NCBI RefSeq assembly: GCF_900963305.1
Contig: NC_042532.1
Location: 7,399,207 to 7,463,206, forward strand
From: Echeneis naucrates
Taxonomy: Eukaryota > Chordata > Actinopteri > Carangiformes > Echeneidae
DNA: 64,000 nt
Direction of reading: 5' to 3'
In this document: positions 1-28,682 of the stretch, piece by piece
Layout: each line of letters starts with the position of its first letter
Numbering within the stretch: position 1 is the first letter of the stretch
The notes under the pieces: generated by a model
Database searches by the model: none
The model's input: only the letters and a program-made list of their open reading frames with translations
What the model was told of the DNA's origin: nothing
Position numbers and translations under genes: made by a program

Positions 1-768
1 CATTTTTATTATTCAACATCTGATTCAAAGTACACTGCATTTTTATGCATAGTTTTTCAAAGTAATCTACAGTAAATAAGGCCTCATTAGTATTTGGTAA
101 TCATTCATCACCAAAATCACACTTTTGGCGCAAAAGTAAAAGAAAAGCTTCTTGTTTGATGCTGCAGCAAGGATAGTAGGGTTGCATACAGCGTGTGATT
201 TTCACTTGATAGACTAAATTATAAAATACTTCCTCATAAAACAGCCAGAATACATGAAGTGTCATTGCAGTCCAGAGTTGACTGAGCCATTCCAGATTAT
301 CCTGAAATCAAAGTATACGACAGGTTTGTTACATTAAATGTGCAACTGGTCCATTTTCTGTCAGACGTGGTGATGAACAGTGACAGACTGCTGTGTCACA
401 ATTACATTTGAAAATCTCTAATGCTTCAAAAATAAGTAATTTTCTGCTCATTTGATTCAACATACTCATGTGTAAAGTGATGCTCAGACCATGTTAACAA
501 TTAAAAACAACACAGATGGAGAGAAAGTTTGACAGTATATTATTCCCTGAAAAGGCTGTCTGCACATATATGCTGTCTCACTGTCCACTGCATATTGAGA
601 GGTCCTGACTGGGAATTTCCACTTCAGTCCCTTGCTCATTACTGTAACAGTCCAGAGTCACGAAGGATAGTGGTTGACAACGTCTGATAGTGAAGTGGAT
701 GATAGTGTACTGTGCAGGCTGAATAAAAGTAGGGATTAGGTTGGTCAGTCTTTGTGTAGCAGGTTTTG
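1..768 (-). other. tdh: 3' UTR and downstream flank of tdh
   Basis: No open frame with family resemblance lies here on either strand. The stretch follows the tdh stop codon on the minus strand. A minus-strand AATAAA (plus TTTATT at 5-10) sits near the left edge and would give a 3' UTR of about 760 bases. Use of that signal is inferred from sequence alone. Confidence 0.45.
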
Positions 769-3170
<2,402 letters not shown>

Positions 3171-3918
3171 GTCCAGTAGGATGGTTAAACTGAACTGAAT
3201 CAGACCACACCGATCACACAGAACTTTGACAAATGCAGGTTTAACTCATGTACATGTACAAAATAAATAGATGTGTACATTACCTTTGTGCTGATGAAAT
3301 TAGAAATCCAAGACAGATGATGATCCAACACCAGCAGATGCAACTAAGTACATCTGAAATTATTCCTCTAAACGAAATTAAAAAATGACATCCAAGAAGA
3401 CAATGTTTTAAGCATTTAAATGTTGGAGTGAAAAAATTACCATCCGACTGGTCACCATGTCAGCTCAGCCAGTAAGCAATGGATAAATAGGCAGGTGTAG
3501 AAAGTCATGCTGGGCTATGTGGTTCTTGTCCACTTTGTGTATTCATCAGGGCTTGTGGCTCTTGACTAAACAGGACTACAGTCTCCAGCTTGCAAAGCTC
3601 CATATATGCAAACATGCTGACTTGCTGTGCACAGGGATTTGTATTGTGCAGGGTGTTTAGCTGAGCTTAACAGGACTGGGAGGTGTGTTGGTTACACAAC
3701 TTTCTTCTTTTGATAATATTTATGGCTGATATTTACTAGAAAATATTAATTGAAATTATTCAAGACAGAGCAGTGTTCAAAGTAGTAAATATGATGTCAT
3801 ACTAAAGAAGAACAAAAGGCCTCAAAACTACACCAACAATTAAAAATTTCAAATATAATTTTTATGAAAGCATAAAAAAATTAAAACACACATATTCAAA
3901 CTGATCAGCTACACATTA
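3171..3918. other. Spacer between tdh 5' end and mtmr9 3' end
   Basis: About 750 bases between two minus-strand genes. It should contain the tdh promoter and any non-coding first exon, plus the mtmr9 3' UTR. A possible splice acceptor (ttcag) lies about 20-25 bases upstream of the tdh ATG, which would place a non-coding first exon further upstream. I see no protein-coding signal or recognisable repeat. Confidence 0.4.
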
Positions 3919-6900
3919 TCAGGTGAGCGCCATTTTCTCCCACAGAATGACCATGTTTCTTATTTCCTCCTGAGCCTCTTCCAGGTGGCGAGCCTGTTGT
4001 GTCCACCGCAGAAAATAGCCTGAGGAATGGACAAGTGCTTGCGTGAATACTCCTCATGGTTAGAAACACATCTAACTACAACAATAGTCAAGGCACATCT
4101 ATTATATAAGAGGCCACTATACAAAATGGAGATCCTTATTGATACTGTCATTGTCAGGCTTGAATATATCCATCACTCAAAGCTCACCTCTCCAGAGTTG
4201 CAGGGACTGAGGGTGGACTGAGGGCCAGATCGCCAGCTCAGTGCGCTCATACAGGGGGTTGGCGTAACAGCGTCTCTCTTTGGGCCTCAGCAGGGCCTGA
4301 AACAAACATAAAGTCTTCTCCTTCACCCGTGAGACACATCTGAGAGAAAGAGAATGATGTTTAAATGACACAGTTTTGAGTCATCTATCATTTTAAATCC
4401 CTGGCCATGCTGAGAATTGCCACAGACCTCTCCTTATCACTGTTACAAAGGAAGGTGCCGTAGCTGGAGGCATAGGCTTCAGTTGCTAGCCTCAGCAGCA
4501 GTGCCTCAGAGAAGCCCAGAGCCAGAGGGAACTGATGCAACAGCTGCCACACACAGTCCAGCAGCAGCAGGAAGACTGGGGACTCCTGTTGGAGACGCGC
4601 GTGGGAGTAGGCCGAGTGTGCACATCGCTTCTGGAATGGGTGTCCTGCCTAGGAGAAGAAATACACACAGTGCACCCACAAACACGCTGTGAAGTCTGTG
4701 ATTTCCAAAGCATACTAAGATTTTCTGTTATGATCATTTTTTCAACTATTCCCACCAATAACAGCTGCTTGTCAAGCTAGTTTCTATCAGCATCTTTGAA
4801 TTGATTACTATATCAACATTTTAATTCAGCTCTTCTTTCCTGTGGAATATATGGGTTGGACTGTCAGAGGACAGAGAGTTTAGCGAGAAAATCTAGTTGA
4901 ATGAAATGGCAGGGACAGCTGAAGGATTTGGAAAAGTGAGGGTCACGCTTGTTATCCATCTTCCTCCTGTCTCTGCAACTATCAATTTTGTAATTAATTT
5001 TTTTTTTTTTTTGCATTTTCACAGACAAACATACCTGTACCCATTCTCGCTCCAACAGAGCCAGGAAGCCCTCCAACGTGCGGCAGCATGGATCCATGAT
5101 GAGCTGAGCCACAGTGCTGATGAGCAAAGTGGAATCTGTCCCTTCAGAACAATGAACCAAAACTGAATGACCATCCCTAGAAAAAACCAACAGGCATAAC
5201 GCAGTCTCATAAATACATTCATGAGAAAATGCATGTCATTGTTTCAGAAAAACAAAAATAACAACAGAAAGTGATGTGATGATATAAATGATGTGGTAGT
5301 GTCTTTGTCGGAGCAGCCATTATTTTGGTAAGTCCTGACGTCCCTACATGAATGTCCACTTTTGCCTTTGTTGTTTTCTTGTTCAGTGCTACATTTTGTT
5401 TAGCTCATCCTAAGACGAAAAACGTATGGCACTGGAGTGCCATGATTTTTCATTAATGTGTAAGGTTTGAAACGGCTGTACTGTACTGTACTGTGTTGTG
5501 TACAGCCTACCTTTCCACACACTCTGCCAGCAGGCCGGCAGTTGACAAAGCGGTTTGGACATGAGACAGCCACTTTGAATTCTCAAGCTTACTGAGCCAG
5601 CGGTCCATATTATGGGAGTCGTTGCCACAGGCCTCCACCAGTTTAATTAGACTCTCCTGGAGTGCTTTGCCCCTGTTTAAACACATGTTGAAGAGATCAA
5701 TATCAGAAAATGGTGACAAGCACGTACTTCCATTTCACATGTTTCTCCTGCATACACACCTTTCCACCTGCCTATGCAGTCTCTTCCAGCAGCTGTAGCA
5801 CGATTTGGACTCAAACCCTCCACCTGTCATGCGGGCCTGCTGAGCCTGCTGACTGGAGCGGGTGTCAATAATGTAACCTTTGTCCGAGCCGTCAATCACA
5901 GCCTGGAGCAGAAGCTCATCTTCCCTGCAGCGTTTCCTATTGGCCCCTGTCAGTGGCTGACTGCTGCGCATGATTACCTGAAAGAGTTTAGTTTGGTCAG
6001 GATTTTTTAGTTGCTCTTGTAAATCATGGACCAGAGGAGGAACATATAGACCATCTCACCATGCCATTTTTCCTATGGTAGTAGCAGAGCACAGGGAAGC
6101 GTCCCCCATGTCTGAATTTGGCTGCTTTAACCAGCATTTCATCATTTATGTCCTTTGGAACAATAACAGCTTGGGGGTAAGTGGGACACACGGAGTAATC
6201 TCTGTTCACACTGCTTACTCTCCATCTATCATGCTGCAAGCGGAGCAGAGAGAGGGTGATCATCAACAGTTCCCTGTTTGGGCAGGAAACAGCTCTCATT
6301 TGAGTGGGTTCATCTTTCTCTGCATATGTTAACTTGTTCACTCTGAAAGAAAGAGGTAAAAAAATTCTATTTCATGGGCTATTTATATATCCCTTCAAAT
6401 ATTTGTAAAAAAAAATTATATATGTTTTTCCAAGTAAAAACATCAAAAGAAATACGTCAGGTTTTGGGAGCAACACACTTCATCTCTGAAGAGTATTGAG
6501 GCCACAGTCAGTAAGTGAGATTTCGCAAAGCCTGCAAGCAAGTGGAAATAATCAGCCTAACTCTAAATAATTGTTTAATCAGTGCAACAAACTGAACTGT
6601 TAAACTCCAGACAGCCACCTGGCACGTCTTGATGGAGCAAATCTCGTGTATTAAAGTTAAAGAAGAATCTATTGCAGGTTAGCTTAGCTAAGCATGGAAA
6701 CAGGGGTAAACTATCTTGGCTCTAGCAACATCAAACAAAACATACATATCAGCATCCCTAAAGCCCATGAATGATAATTTTATAGCTCTGTTTAATTTTA
6801 TGCAAACACAAAAGCTTTTACTTGGGGTGAAGTATTTATTTCTTGGTAGGGCACAGTGTCATCAACTAGACTCTGAAAACCTCCCAGTAATGACAGTAAC

Positions 6901-8821
6901 TCTCCAACCATAATGTGTCAATTTTACTGAGTTTTACTGTTTGCTTGTTTTTTAATACAGAACAATCAGGAAAATACCTCATTTGTGAGCTTTTGGGGTG
7001 CTGGTACATGTTGGTGAATATTTTTTCCTTTGGACACAGCCAGGAATGTATTTTCTCTTGTTTTTATGCTAAGCTGCACCAAACATATCCTTGTTGTACA
7101 AATAGACACGAGAGCAGTATTGACTTTGGTTTCGTTGGCAGAAGAATGACTCAGTAAACAACTTAGGCTAACATTGTGCCTATAAAACACAATGCAATAA
7201 TCCTATACTCTGGAACAACCCTTCACCGTAGTGACATCCTATTCCCAAAGGAAGATGTCTGTCTGTGAAGCATGAATTCATATTATGTGCAGCACATTCT
7301 GCAGTTAAGGGAAAACAAACAAAGACTAAGCAACAGGGATATCCTGAATCCTGACCCCTACATTCAATAGGCCCTGGAATTTTCCTGTCATACGGGTGTT
7401 GGATTATTGTTGGGAATGGTTGCCCACGAGACTTGTTAGACTATGTTTTTTTTTGCATGAGACATTTCATTTCTATCCAGCAGGAACAAATGTATAAGTT
7501 AAGCAAGATTTATCTGCTGCTTACGAGATCTGTCATTTGACTGTAGTGCTTTTCAGTGGATGAGAGACCCCACTGGTCCTTCAGGCTTTGATCAGAAGGT
7601 CTGTAAAAAAAAGGATACATCTCTGACACGTTTTCCAGGCAGGACAGCGTCTACAGAAAGTGAAAGGAAGATTACTGTAAGGGAGAGATTGTTAGCTGAT
7701 TAAAAGCAGTGAAGAAATAGTGAGAGATAACGTGGTAGAGGAAAGTGTGAGATCCCATCACGATCCATTTAAGTAAAAAATGTCTTCTTTTAGTTTCTTA
7801 CTATATTTCACAGCTGTGCAAGACTGAAACAAACAAACAAACAAACAAACAAAAACGTATTATACCTCAATAGAGCGTGCAATGTTGAGACACTGTTCCA
7901 TGCCTGGGATGTCCAGCTGTAGCACGCAAAGATCTTTACACTTGATGGTAATTGTCCCTGAGGATCCAGACATCCTACAGAAGCAAGCAAAAAACACATA
8001 CCACTATGAAGCTTGCACATGAATGCAAAAAATAAAAAATAAAAATAAAAATGCATGCCCTCTCACCCTCGCCCCTCCATGGCCCATAGTGACCCAAGCA
8101 GTGCCCAAGCAAACCTTGTCATTTGGAAAGTGAATGTGTGAGAGAGAGGCAAACCAATGTGCAACCATAACTCTTTGTTAATGACCAAAAATACATCCAG
8201 TGCTTTCAGTAAGGCTTAAGCTTTTGGCAGAACACAAACATGTGGCTGGTGACAACACAGCTTCTGTAATCTCATTAGCAAATTTCCTTCTGCATGTTGT
8301 GGGCAAAAAGAGCAGCAGGGAGCAGACACACTGCAACACAAATGTCTAACCTTTCACTGTGGTCTGCATTAGAGAACAGGGTGGAATAGCCCAAAAGATT
8401 TTCCACACTGTAAAAAAAAATTAAATAAAAAAAAGATTTGAAGAATTCATTAGACATAAGTGAGACATATCGATGGCACAGTGGATGCAACTTGGCGTTA
8501 GCTAGTTAGTTACTCATTATTTGTCCGACCATGCACAAGTCTGAAATGATCCCTCATCCGGAGATGGACACGCAACATGAATCAAACTAAACTTCTTGTT
8601 ACGTTGTGCACGGCTGCAGGGATGAGGACCGCTCACCTTTTCTCTATGGCATCGATGTTCCTGAGGAGCAGTAAAAAATGCTGGGGGCTGCTCTCCTCCC
8701 TGTCCGAGAAGAGCAGGTGGTGGCCGGTGACACACAGGGTGCCCCTGGCCGCCGGGTGCAGCGGCTGTCGCAGCACAGCATCCTCCACATTGGCGGTCTT
8801 GATGTGCTCAGAAAGCTCCAT
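3919..8821 (-). CDS. mtmr9: Myotubularin-related protein 9 (or MTMR9-like paralog), inactive phosphatase
   Basis: Ten coding exons in transcript order: 8821-8637, 7974-7866, 7650-7525, 6233-6060, 5977-5760, 5672-5511, 5176-5035, 4648-4428, 4339-4188, 4019-3919. They sum to 1590 nt (529 aa plus stop), phases consistent. A PH-GRAM domain (about residues 1-100) precedes a myotubularin phosphatase-like domain (about 130-500). The P-loop reads HCSEGTDST (333-341). It keeps the nucleophile position Cys334 but has Ser340 where active myotubularins have Arg, so it should not hydrolyse phosphoinositides. MTMR9 is known as a non-catalytic partner of MTMR6/7/8. The C-terminal helix after the phosphatase domain is shorter than in human MTMR9 (549 aa). 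The human relic MTMR9LP on 1p suggests this may be the 1p-type ohnolog rather than the 8p23 gene. Confidence 0.92.
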
Positions 8822-11258
<2,437 letters not shown>

Positions 11259-11542
11259 AATCACACAGAATGTTCATACAGAGTCCTCCCTGTTGCTATG
11301 GGCATATTGTTGGAGCTATTTCCTGCTGGTGTTTTGGTGACAGAGTGAAGGGTGGGGGTCAACTACTGATGCCATGGGTGACAATGAAAATAAACTTCTC
11401 AAATCTGCACACTGGCTTGATACGCATGAAGAAGCTTCTGTGTGCAGACCTGTACGGACGCACACCTTGAATGCCAGCACACCATCCAGTTGGTTGGAGC
11501 CTGGGTTGCTCCATTATTGACTTCTTGCACAATACAATGTGT

Positions 11543-11548
11543 AATAAA
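11543..11548 (+). other. fam167b: Polyadenylation signal, fam167b
   Basis: AATAAA lies 285 bases after the stop codon; an earlier AATAAA near 11387 is an alternative. Confidence 0.5.
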
Positions 11549-13234
11549 ACAATTGAAGACTGAGAGCAAGACTGAAGCATAAAGGTAGATGTGGCGCAGG
11601 CATTGCGTTATACATCTTACATGATGGTCATTTGGTGTCTTACATACAAAATTTCTCGTGTCAAGTGAGCGAAGGGAGAGCGAGGTGGGTCACTGGACCA
11701 TATCGGTGCACATTTATAAAGAATGAAAGTGGCATATCTGGTTCAACCAGGTCTGAACAGCAAACATTCAGCAACCCTTGACTTCTGTTCATTTATAAAC
11801 AACATATTACAGCTGTGGAAGCCTTCGCCTCTGCACCGTCTCTACCAGGAGTCAGAAGCCAGAGGTCACATGTCACAGGCAAATTTTATACTTTTTTGCT
11901 TTTCACAAACCAAAAATATCTCTATATTGCCGCCACTGCTGTAACAGGACCCAGGAGGCTGCACAGTGTTTGATGTCTTTTGTTTTCCATCACCACAGTC
12001 CACAGCCTGCAAAGCACTGATTGTAAGCTATATGGCAGGACATTGGCTGAGAATTGATGTGCTCAGTGGGCAGTTTCGGCCAAGTTAAATGTTTTATTAT
12101 GTTAAAAGAGTGTATGTAAACAGAGCAAAATGTTTTTATTTGCTTATACTTAACATGTTTTGTAGTTTTGTTAAATGTTTAGATCTATTGGCATTTCTAT
12201 CATTGACATTGTTAAATCATACTACTCTTAAATGATTGTAAATGATTATAAAAGAAAAATACTTTAAAACAGAATTTTCTAGCACATACACAACAATATG
12301 AAATACACTTTACTATGTCTGTTACTTGTACGTTGTATTTTATTGGAATATGTATAAACAAAAATTAAAATACACATTATTGCATCATTGAAAAGTGAAG
12401 TAATCTATTATCAGCCTTATCTAACTTAGATGACACCACATGCTCCATCGGCTCTTTCCCAACTCATCCATCCTTGGTTCTCAAGCCACCCATGCAAAAT
12501 AATCTCCTCTTTCCTTTCACAAGACATTCATGACCTGGTGTAATATTCACACATATGAAGGGAAGCCCAGAGGGAAAAATGCTTTTGTGCACACACATTG
12601 TTGAGCAAAATTAGTTGAACAAGAAATTAAAAAATATACCTTGGCAGAATTAGAAATGACATCACAAGTTGGACTGTTGGAATGATCATAAAATCACATA
12701 CTTCAGGACATGGGTGAACTCATATTAGACATTAGACCTCAACAGTGGAAATGAGTATTATACAGAGAATGGATAGAAGCTGAGGTGTGATACTTGTGGC
12801 TTTGTTCTTTTACAATAAAACACCGCAGACTGATAGATCATGGCCATTCACCAGCTCTGCCCTGCAGACAATTTCTCTTGACCTTTTTTCCCAACACCAT
12901 ACCACTGAAGCTGACTTCATTTTGAAACTAAAACTTCAAAAAGCATGATCATCAAATTTGTTGCAGGCTTTGTGACAAGAGCCACGCTTGCTCACATGAA
13001 AGAGGTCAGCACCTGCATTGTGAGAAAAGAGGTAGGAGCAATGGAAAACATTTTGCAAATTGATAACATCTCAGTTCGGATACGTAACAGAATGTGATTT
13101 CCAGCCACATTTGGAAGTTGTAACAACTGTGGCTTAAGTGTGAAATAGGAATACCCTGAAAGCCCATGAAAGTCTGTTATAAGATGGCCTGAAAAATGGT
13201 GAGCCCCTTCAGGTAAGTGCCACTTGATCACAAA

Positions 13235-13262
13235 ATTTCATCAAAATGCATTTTGATGAAAT
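13235..13262. repeat. Perfect 28-bp palindrome
   Basis: The 14-base arm ATTTCATCAAAATG is followed directly by its exact reverse complement with no spacer. The symmetry stops at the next base on each side. It could extrude a short cruciform or bind a dimeric factor. No transposon ends are visible around it. Confidence 0.7.
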
Positions 13263-14399
13263 GTTTTATTTAGCTGTTCAATAGAAACTTTGCCAGCAAT
13301 AGACCACCAAGTAAATGTCAAAAACTGAAACTGTCTAACCTAGCCGTTGCCATTTTATCAAAAAAAAAAAAAAAGATAAAAGATGGTTTCATGGTAAGTG
13401 AGACCTAATCTAAGCTACAACATTCTTCTCAGTACATATTTCTGTGAACTTCCTGCCATGTTTGGACTGACTTCCTGCCAGTGCACGCTCTGTCACAGCA
13501 ACCATTTACCACATGAGACAAGATGCGGTCCATAGTTAGAACTGTCTCAGTGAAGAAGAAAATACGACGGATCAGGCTGAAAGGGAGTCAGCAATCTGAG
13601 ATGCTTATTATGATTTCACACACCCATAGTCCCCACTGCCCAAAGATGAACGTGACTGTGCCATGGCCTCCATGCAGAAAAGGATCTTTGGTTAAAATGA
13701 GAAAGCCATCTACTAACTGACAAACTGGTGTCTTGCCTCTGTGAGGAACCTTTTTTTTTTCATATTTGATTAGGCCAAATCAAAACGACCTAATCTATTT
13801 TTAAATGCTTTGCTGGTCACAGACAGAACCAAACCACATGTTGGATGGAACGTAACTTGAGGTTTCAGACCATAACTAAGCCATATAGCTTATGAGGGAG
13901 CTTTTTTCCAAATATTCATGTACAGAAAGATCTTTGTTATAACCCTGGACCACTGCCACTTTGATAACATTCTTCACCTTAAAGGTCACTGACTTGCAAA
14001 TGTACGTGTGACGTGTGTATTACAAATCAGCCACACAAAAAACAAGTATAACCACGCCACTATCACAGCCTATTATAGCCTCTTTTCTTTTGTGTTGGAA
14101 CATTTACATCATGGCTCCCACTTTTGGAAAGGTGCTGTCCTGACCCCTTTAACATGGAGCCCATAACGTTTTCCTCAGCGCACACACAGCTGTGTAGTAA
14201 AGCACCTGTTAGAAACCTGCAAAGAAACCCTCAACTTCTCAACGACAGGAAGCTGCTCTGGGCTGCTCTCTTCCACTCCTACAGAGTGTGCTTGCATACA
14301 GATACCACATCAGCACTTCTAGAGTTAGTTGTAATAAAAGAAGCGGATGATGACATCTTCACACCCAGGCTCCGGTGTTGAAAAACTCAGCTATTGTTA

Positions 14400-14492
14400 A
14401 ATTGTTCTTTTATTTTAATAGAATAAACAACTCTATGGCGGATCTCGAAATCTGACATCTGACGCCTCAAGAGACATTTCATATTTCAAAAG
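14400..14492 (+). promoter_or_regulatory. lck: Possible non-coding first exon of lck
   Basis: A strong donor (AAAAG|gtgagt) at 14492/14493 lies upstream of the acceptor at 16126/16127 that opens the first coding exon five bases before its ATG. That acceptor shows an upstream 5' UTR exon must exist. This donor is one candidate and the exon start is a guess. Confidence 0.25.
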
Positions 14493-16131
14493 GTGAGTAT
14501 TAAGCTCCTGGTTTTTTCAGTGTTTGCAAAAGATTAAAAATTGTTCTGAAATGGGTAGATAGTCTTACATCATTTTCCCATCATTATTATGTCTCATGAC
14601 AACCATCTTATAGATATCTGAATGATTGTGTTGATCTTTTGACTTATGATATGATAGTGTACTTTCAAACTAATCAATAGAGAGGAGCAACATCCACACC
14701 CATAAATACTGAAAAGAAATAACATCAGACTGCATTGCATATTTAACATAAAGGTGTGTAACAACACAATCTGATACGAGTTCTGTTCAACAGTGCTGAT
14801 AAAACTTCACATTGCAATGGATACTGGAACTGCATATGAAGAACATCAGACCTTTACTTTGTGATAAACGTAGCCTGTGTCCTATAAAGCCACTTTTCAA
14901 GAACGATTGAGATACTACTGTGTTTGTAAATTCATTCCTGGCATAGACATGTCAGCACATTTGGATTAAGGCAACTGGATGTGAAGCATAAAGAGAAATT
15001 TTAAAATGAAGCGTAATTAGTTACAAGTTACAACATTTAAAGTTGTTTTTATGTATGTGTAGAAATGTTGCTTCTTTGTTTATATGACATTAATCACATT
15101 ATTAATCACAAATCACACATCGCTTCACTCCCAGTGAAGACAAATGTCTGAGGTCATTTTTTTAGACATTTCTGACCATGTGAATACCTATAATACTTAA
15201 CGATAACAATCAACAAGATTTGTCTGGAAAGGTCCTTAAGCTGCAGGTCATGAAAAGAAGAGGGTAACCCCTCAATGGAAAATGCTGATTTTGTTTATAT
15301 GACTCCCAGTGTGGGCCAGTAGGCGTAGGAGTACTTCTAATAGAAAAACAACAACAACAAAAAAAGACACTTTTTCATACTGCCTGCGATTCTCCTGTGA
15401 TTCATTTCTTGGGGTCTTAGAACAGTGGTGGGTTGTTATTGCTGGGATCAGGCCTCAGCAGATTTTTCTCACGGCTCTGAGCCTTTGGGACAGACGGCTG
15501 CTACGATTAGCCCACTGACCCTGTTCTATGGGATTTCCAATGAAAGCTCAACAAGTTTGAGAAACACGGTTTGTATTGTTCACCACAATGCCGCACAGGT
15601 GCAGACAGTGGATTATATGAGATTAGTATTTGTACAGTTTTATAGAGCCTACTAAAGAATTTAAAAGGCCCGTGGTTTGCAGCACTGAAGGCGGTGAAGT
15701 TGTTTTTTGTTTTTTGTTTTTTTTTACAGTTTTGTGCTTGTCTTTGGCTCCTGCGTCTACTACAAAGAATTTAAAATGAGCACTTTTCAAAGTTTCAGGG
15801 TCTAAACCCTTAAACCTTAATTCACCACTGAGCCTCTATTTTGAGGCTAGGCCCGTAGTAACAGTCGATTAGAGACAGAAAAAACATTTCTATCTCCTGT
15901 CCACGTCTTTACTCACAAACCTTTAAAAGCAGCGATTAAAGATCACTTTCCTGAAACTCACATTTATTTTTTTCCCAACCACATTTGTTGTGTTCAACTC
16001 AAAATGCAGTGCATGACACTGTCAAACTGTCTTTGGCATTTTTCGCGGTAGCTACCAAGAAAGCGAGTAAAAGAGAAAATGCTCTCAGATGCTTTTACAA
16101 AATTAACTTGAGACTGTGAATTGCAGAAAAG

Positions 16132-27737
<11,606 letters not shown>

Positions 27738-28042
27738 TGGGACAGAAAGACATAGAGACATGCAATAAATATACTCAAACTAAAGTCACAGCCTGTGTAG
27801 ATGGACGGCGGATTTCATTTTGTTTCTTGAAAAGTGCATATCTTGATATTGCTATTCAAACTGAGATTTCCAAACAAGGGCCTTGTGTTTCTGCCTCAAG
27901 CTTATTCTGAAGTGCTGATATAATTACATGTGGACTATGAATGAGGAAGTCTTGTGACAGCTGGGCCAATAAAGGACCAACCACAGAGAGGACAATAATC
28001 ACTGCGCTGCTTGAAAAAACTGGGGACTGTCTTATGTAGCTG

Positions 28043-28048
28043 AATAAA
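28043..28048 (+). other. lck: Polyadenylation signal, lck
   Basis: AATAAA lies 306 bases after the stop. Earlier AATAAA copies occur near 27764 and 27966 and could give shorter 3' UTRs. Confidence 0.5.
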
Positions 28049-28682
28049 AATCTGCTCTCCTGCAGACCAATATTAAGATGTAAATAGTGTCAAAAGGCTT
28101 CCACTGTGTATTAACTCAGCTGTTTAACAAATGTTTTTCAAATCTTTTTGTTACAACGAAAGGCTTCTTGTGGGTACAGTTCGTTGCTACCTTAAAATCA
28201 GTCTCAACCCACACCACATAAAACCAACCATAGTTGACATTGATGTTTTTATTTTTATGACACACCATACCCTCTGTTGGATTGATTAATCTATTAGGCC
28301 ACATAATAACAATCGTGAACTGTAAATAAATAATCCCTCATCGACTGGCTGCATCATTCAAACTGTTGTTATTATCCAAAAATACTACAGGTTTTTTTTT
28401 TTTTTTTTTTTTGATAAGCCACATGAGTTTGCAGGGTGAGAGTTAATCAGTGTTCAGTGTGTGAGTCAACGTGATGAGTGGGTAGAAAATCAGTAATACA
28501 GAGCTGCCAATAGACTTGAACGGAGTACACAGTAAACGGACCCGGTGCTGGGGGAGCCGGGCCTGTCGCCCCCTTTCGGCCGCTGGGATCGTCACGGCGG
28601 CTGGACGCGGTTCAAACTATCCGCCCCTTGTCGCTGTTGTCTCCTGCAGTGTGAGTGGCGAGAGCCTGCCAAAAAGACTAAA
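28049..28682 (+). promoter_or_regulatory. hdac1: Spacer with hdac1 promoter and 5' UTR
   Basis: The first part is AT-rich and contains a T run of about 22 at 28391-28412. From about 28530 the sequence becomes GC- and CpG-rich and continues so into intron 1 (to about 28900), as expected for a housekeeping CpG-island promoter. No TATA box is evident. The hdac1 ATG follows at 28683. The lck-hdac1 spacing is under 1 kb. Confidence 0.5.

Larger units (their letters stand above)
11549..16126. other. Intergenic region, fam167b to lck
   Basis: About 4.6 kb without a recognisable gene. It is AT-rich with scattered short open frames that show no family similarity. It contains a perfect 28-bp palindrome at 13235-13262, an A14 run near 13360, and a possible non-coding lck first exon ending at 14492. 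The lck promoter must lie here but cannot be placed with confidence. Confidence 0.4.
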
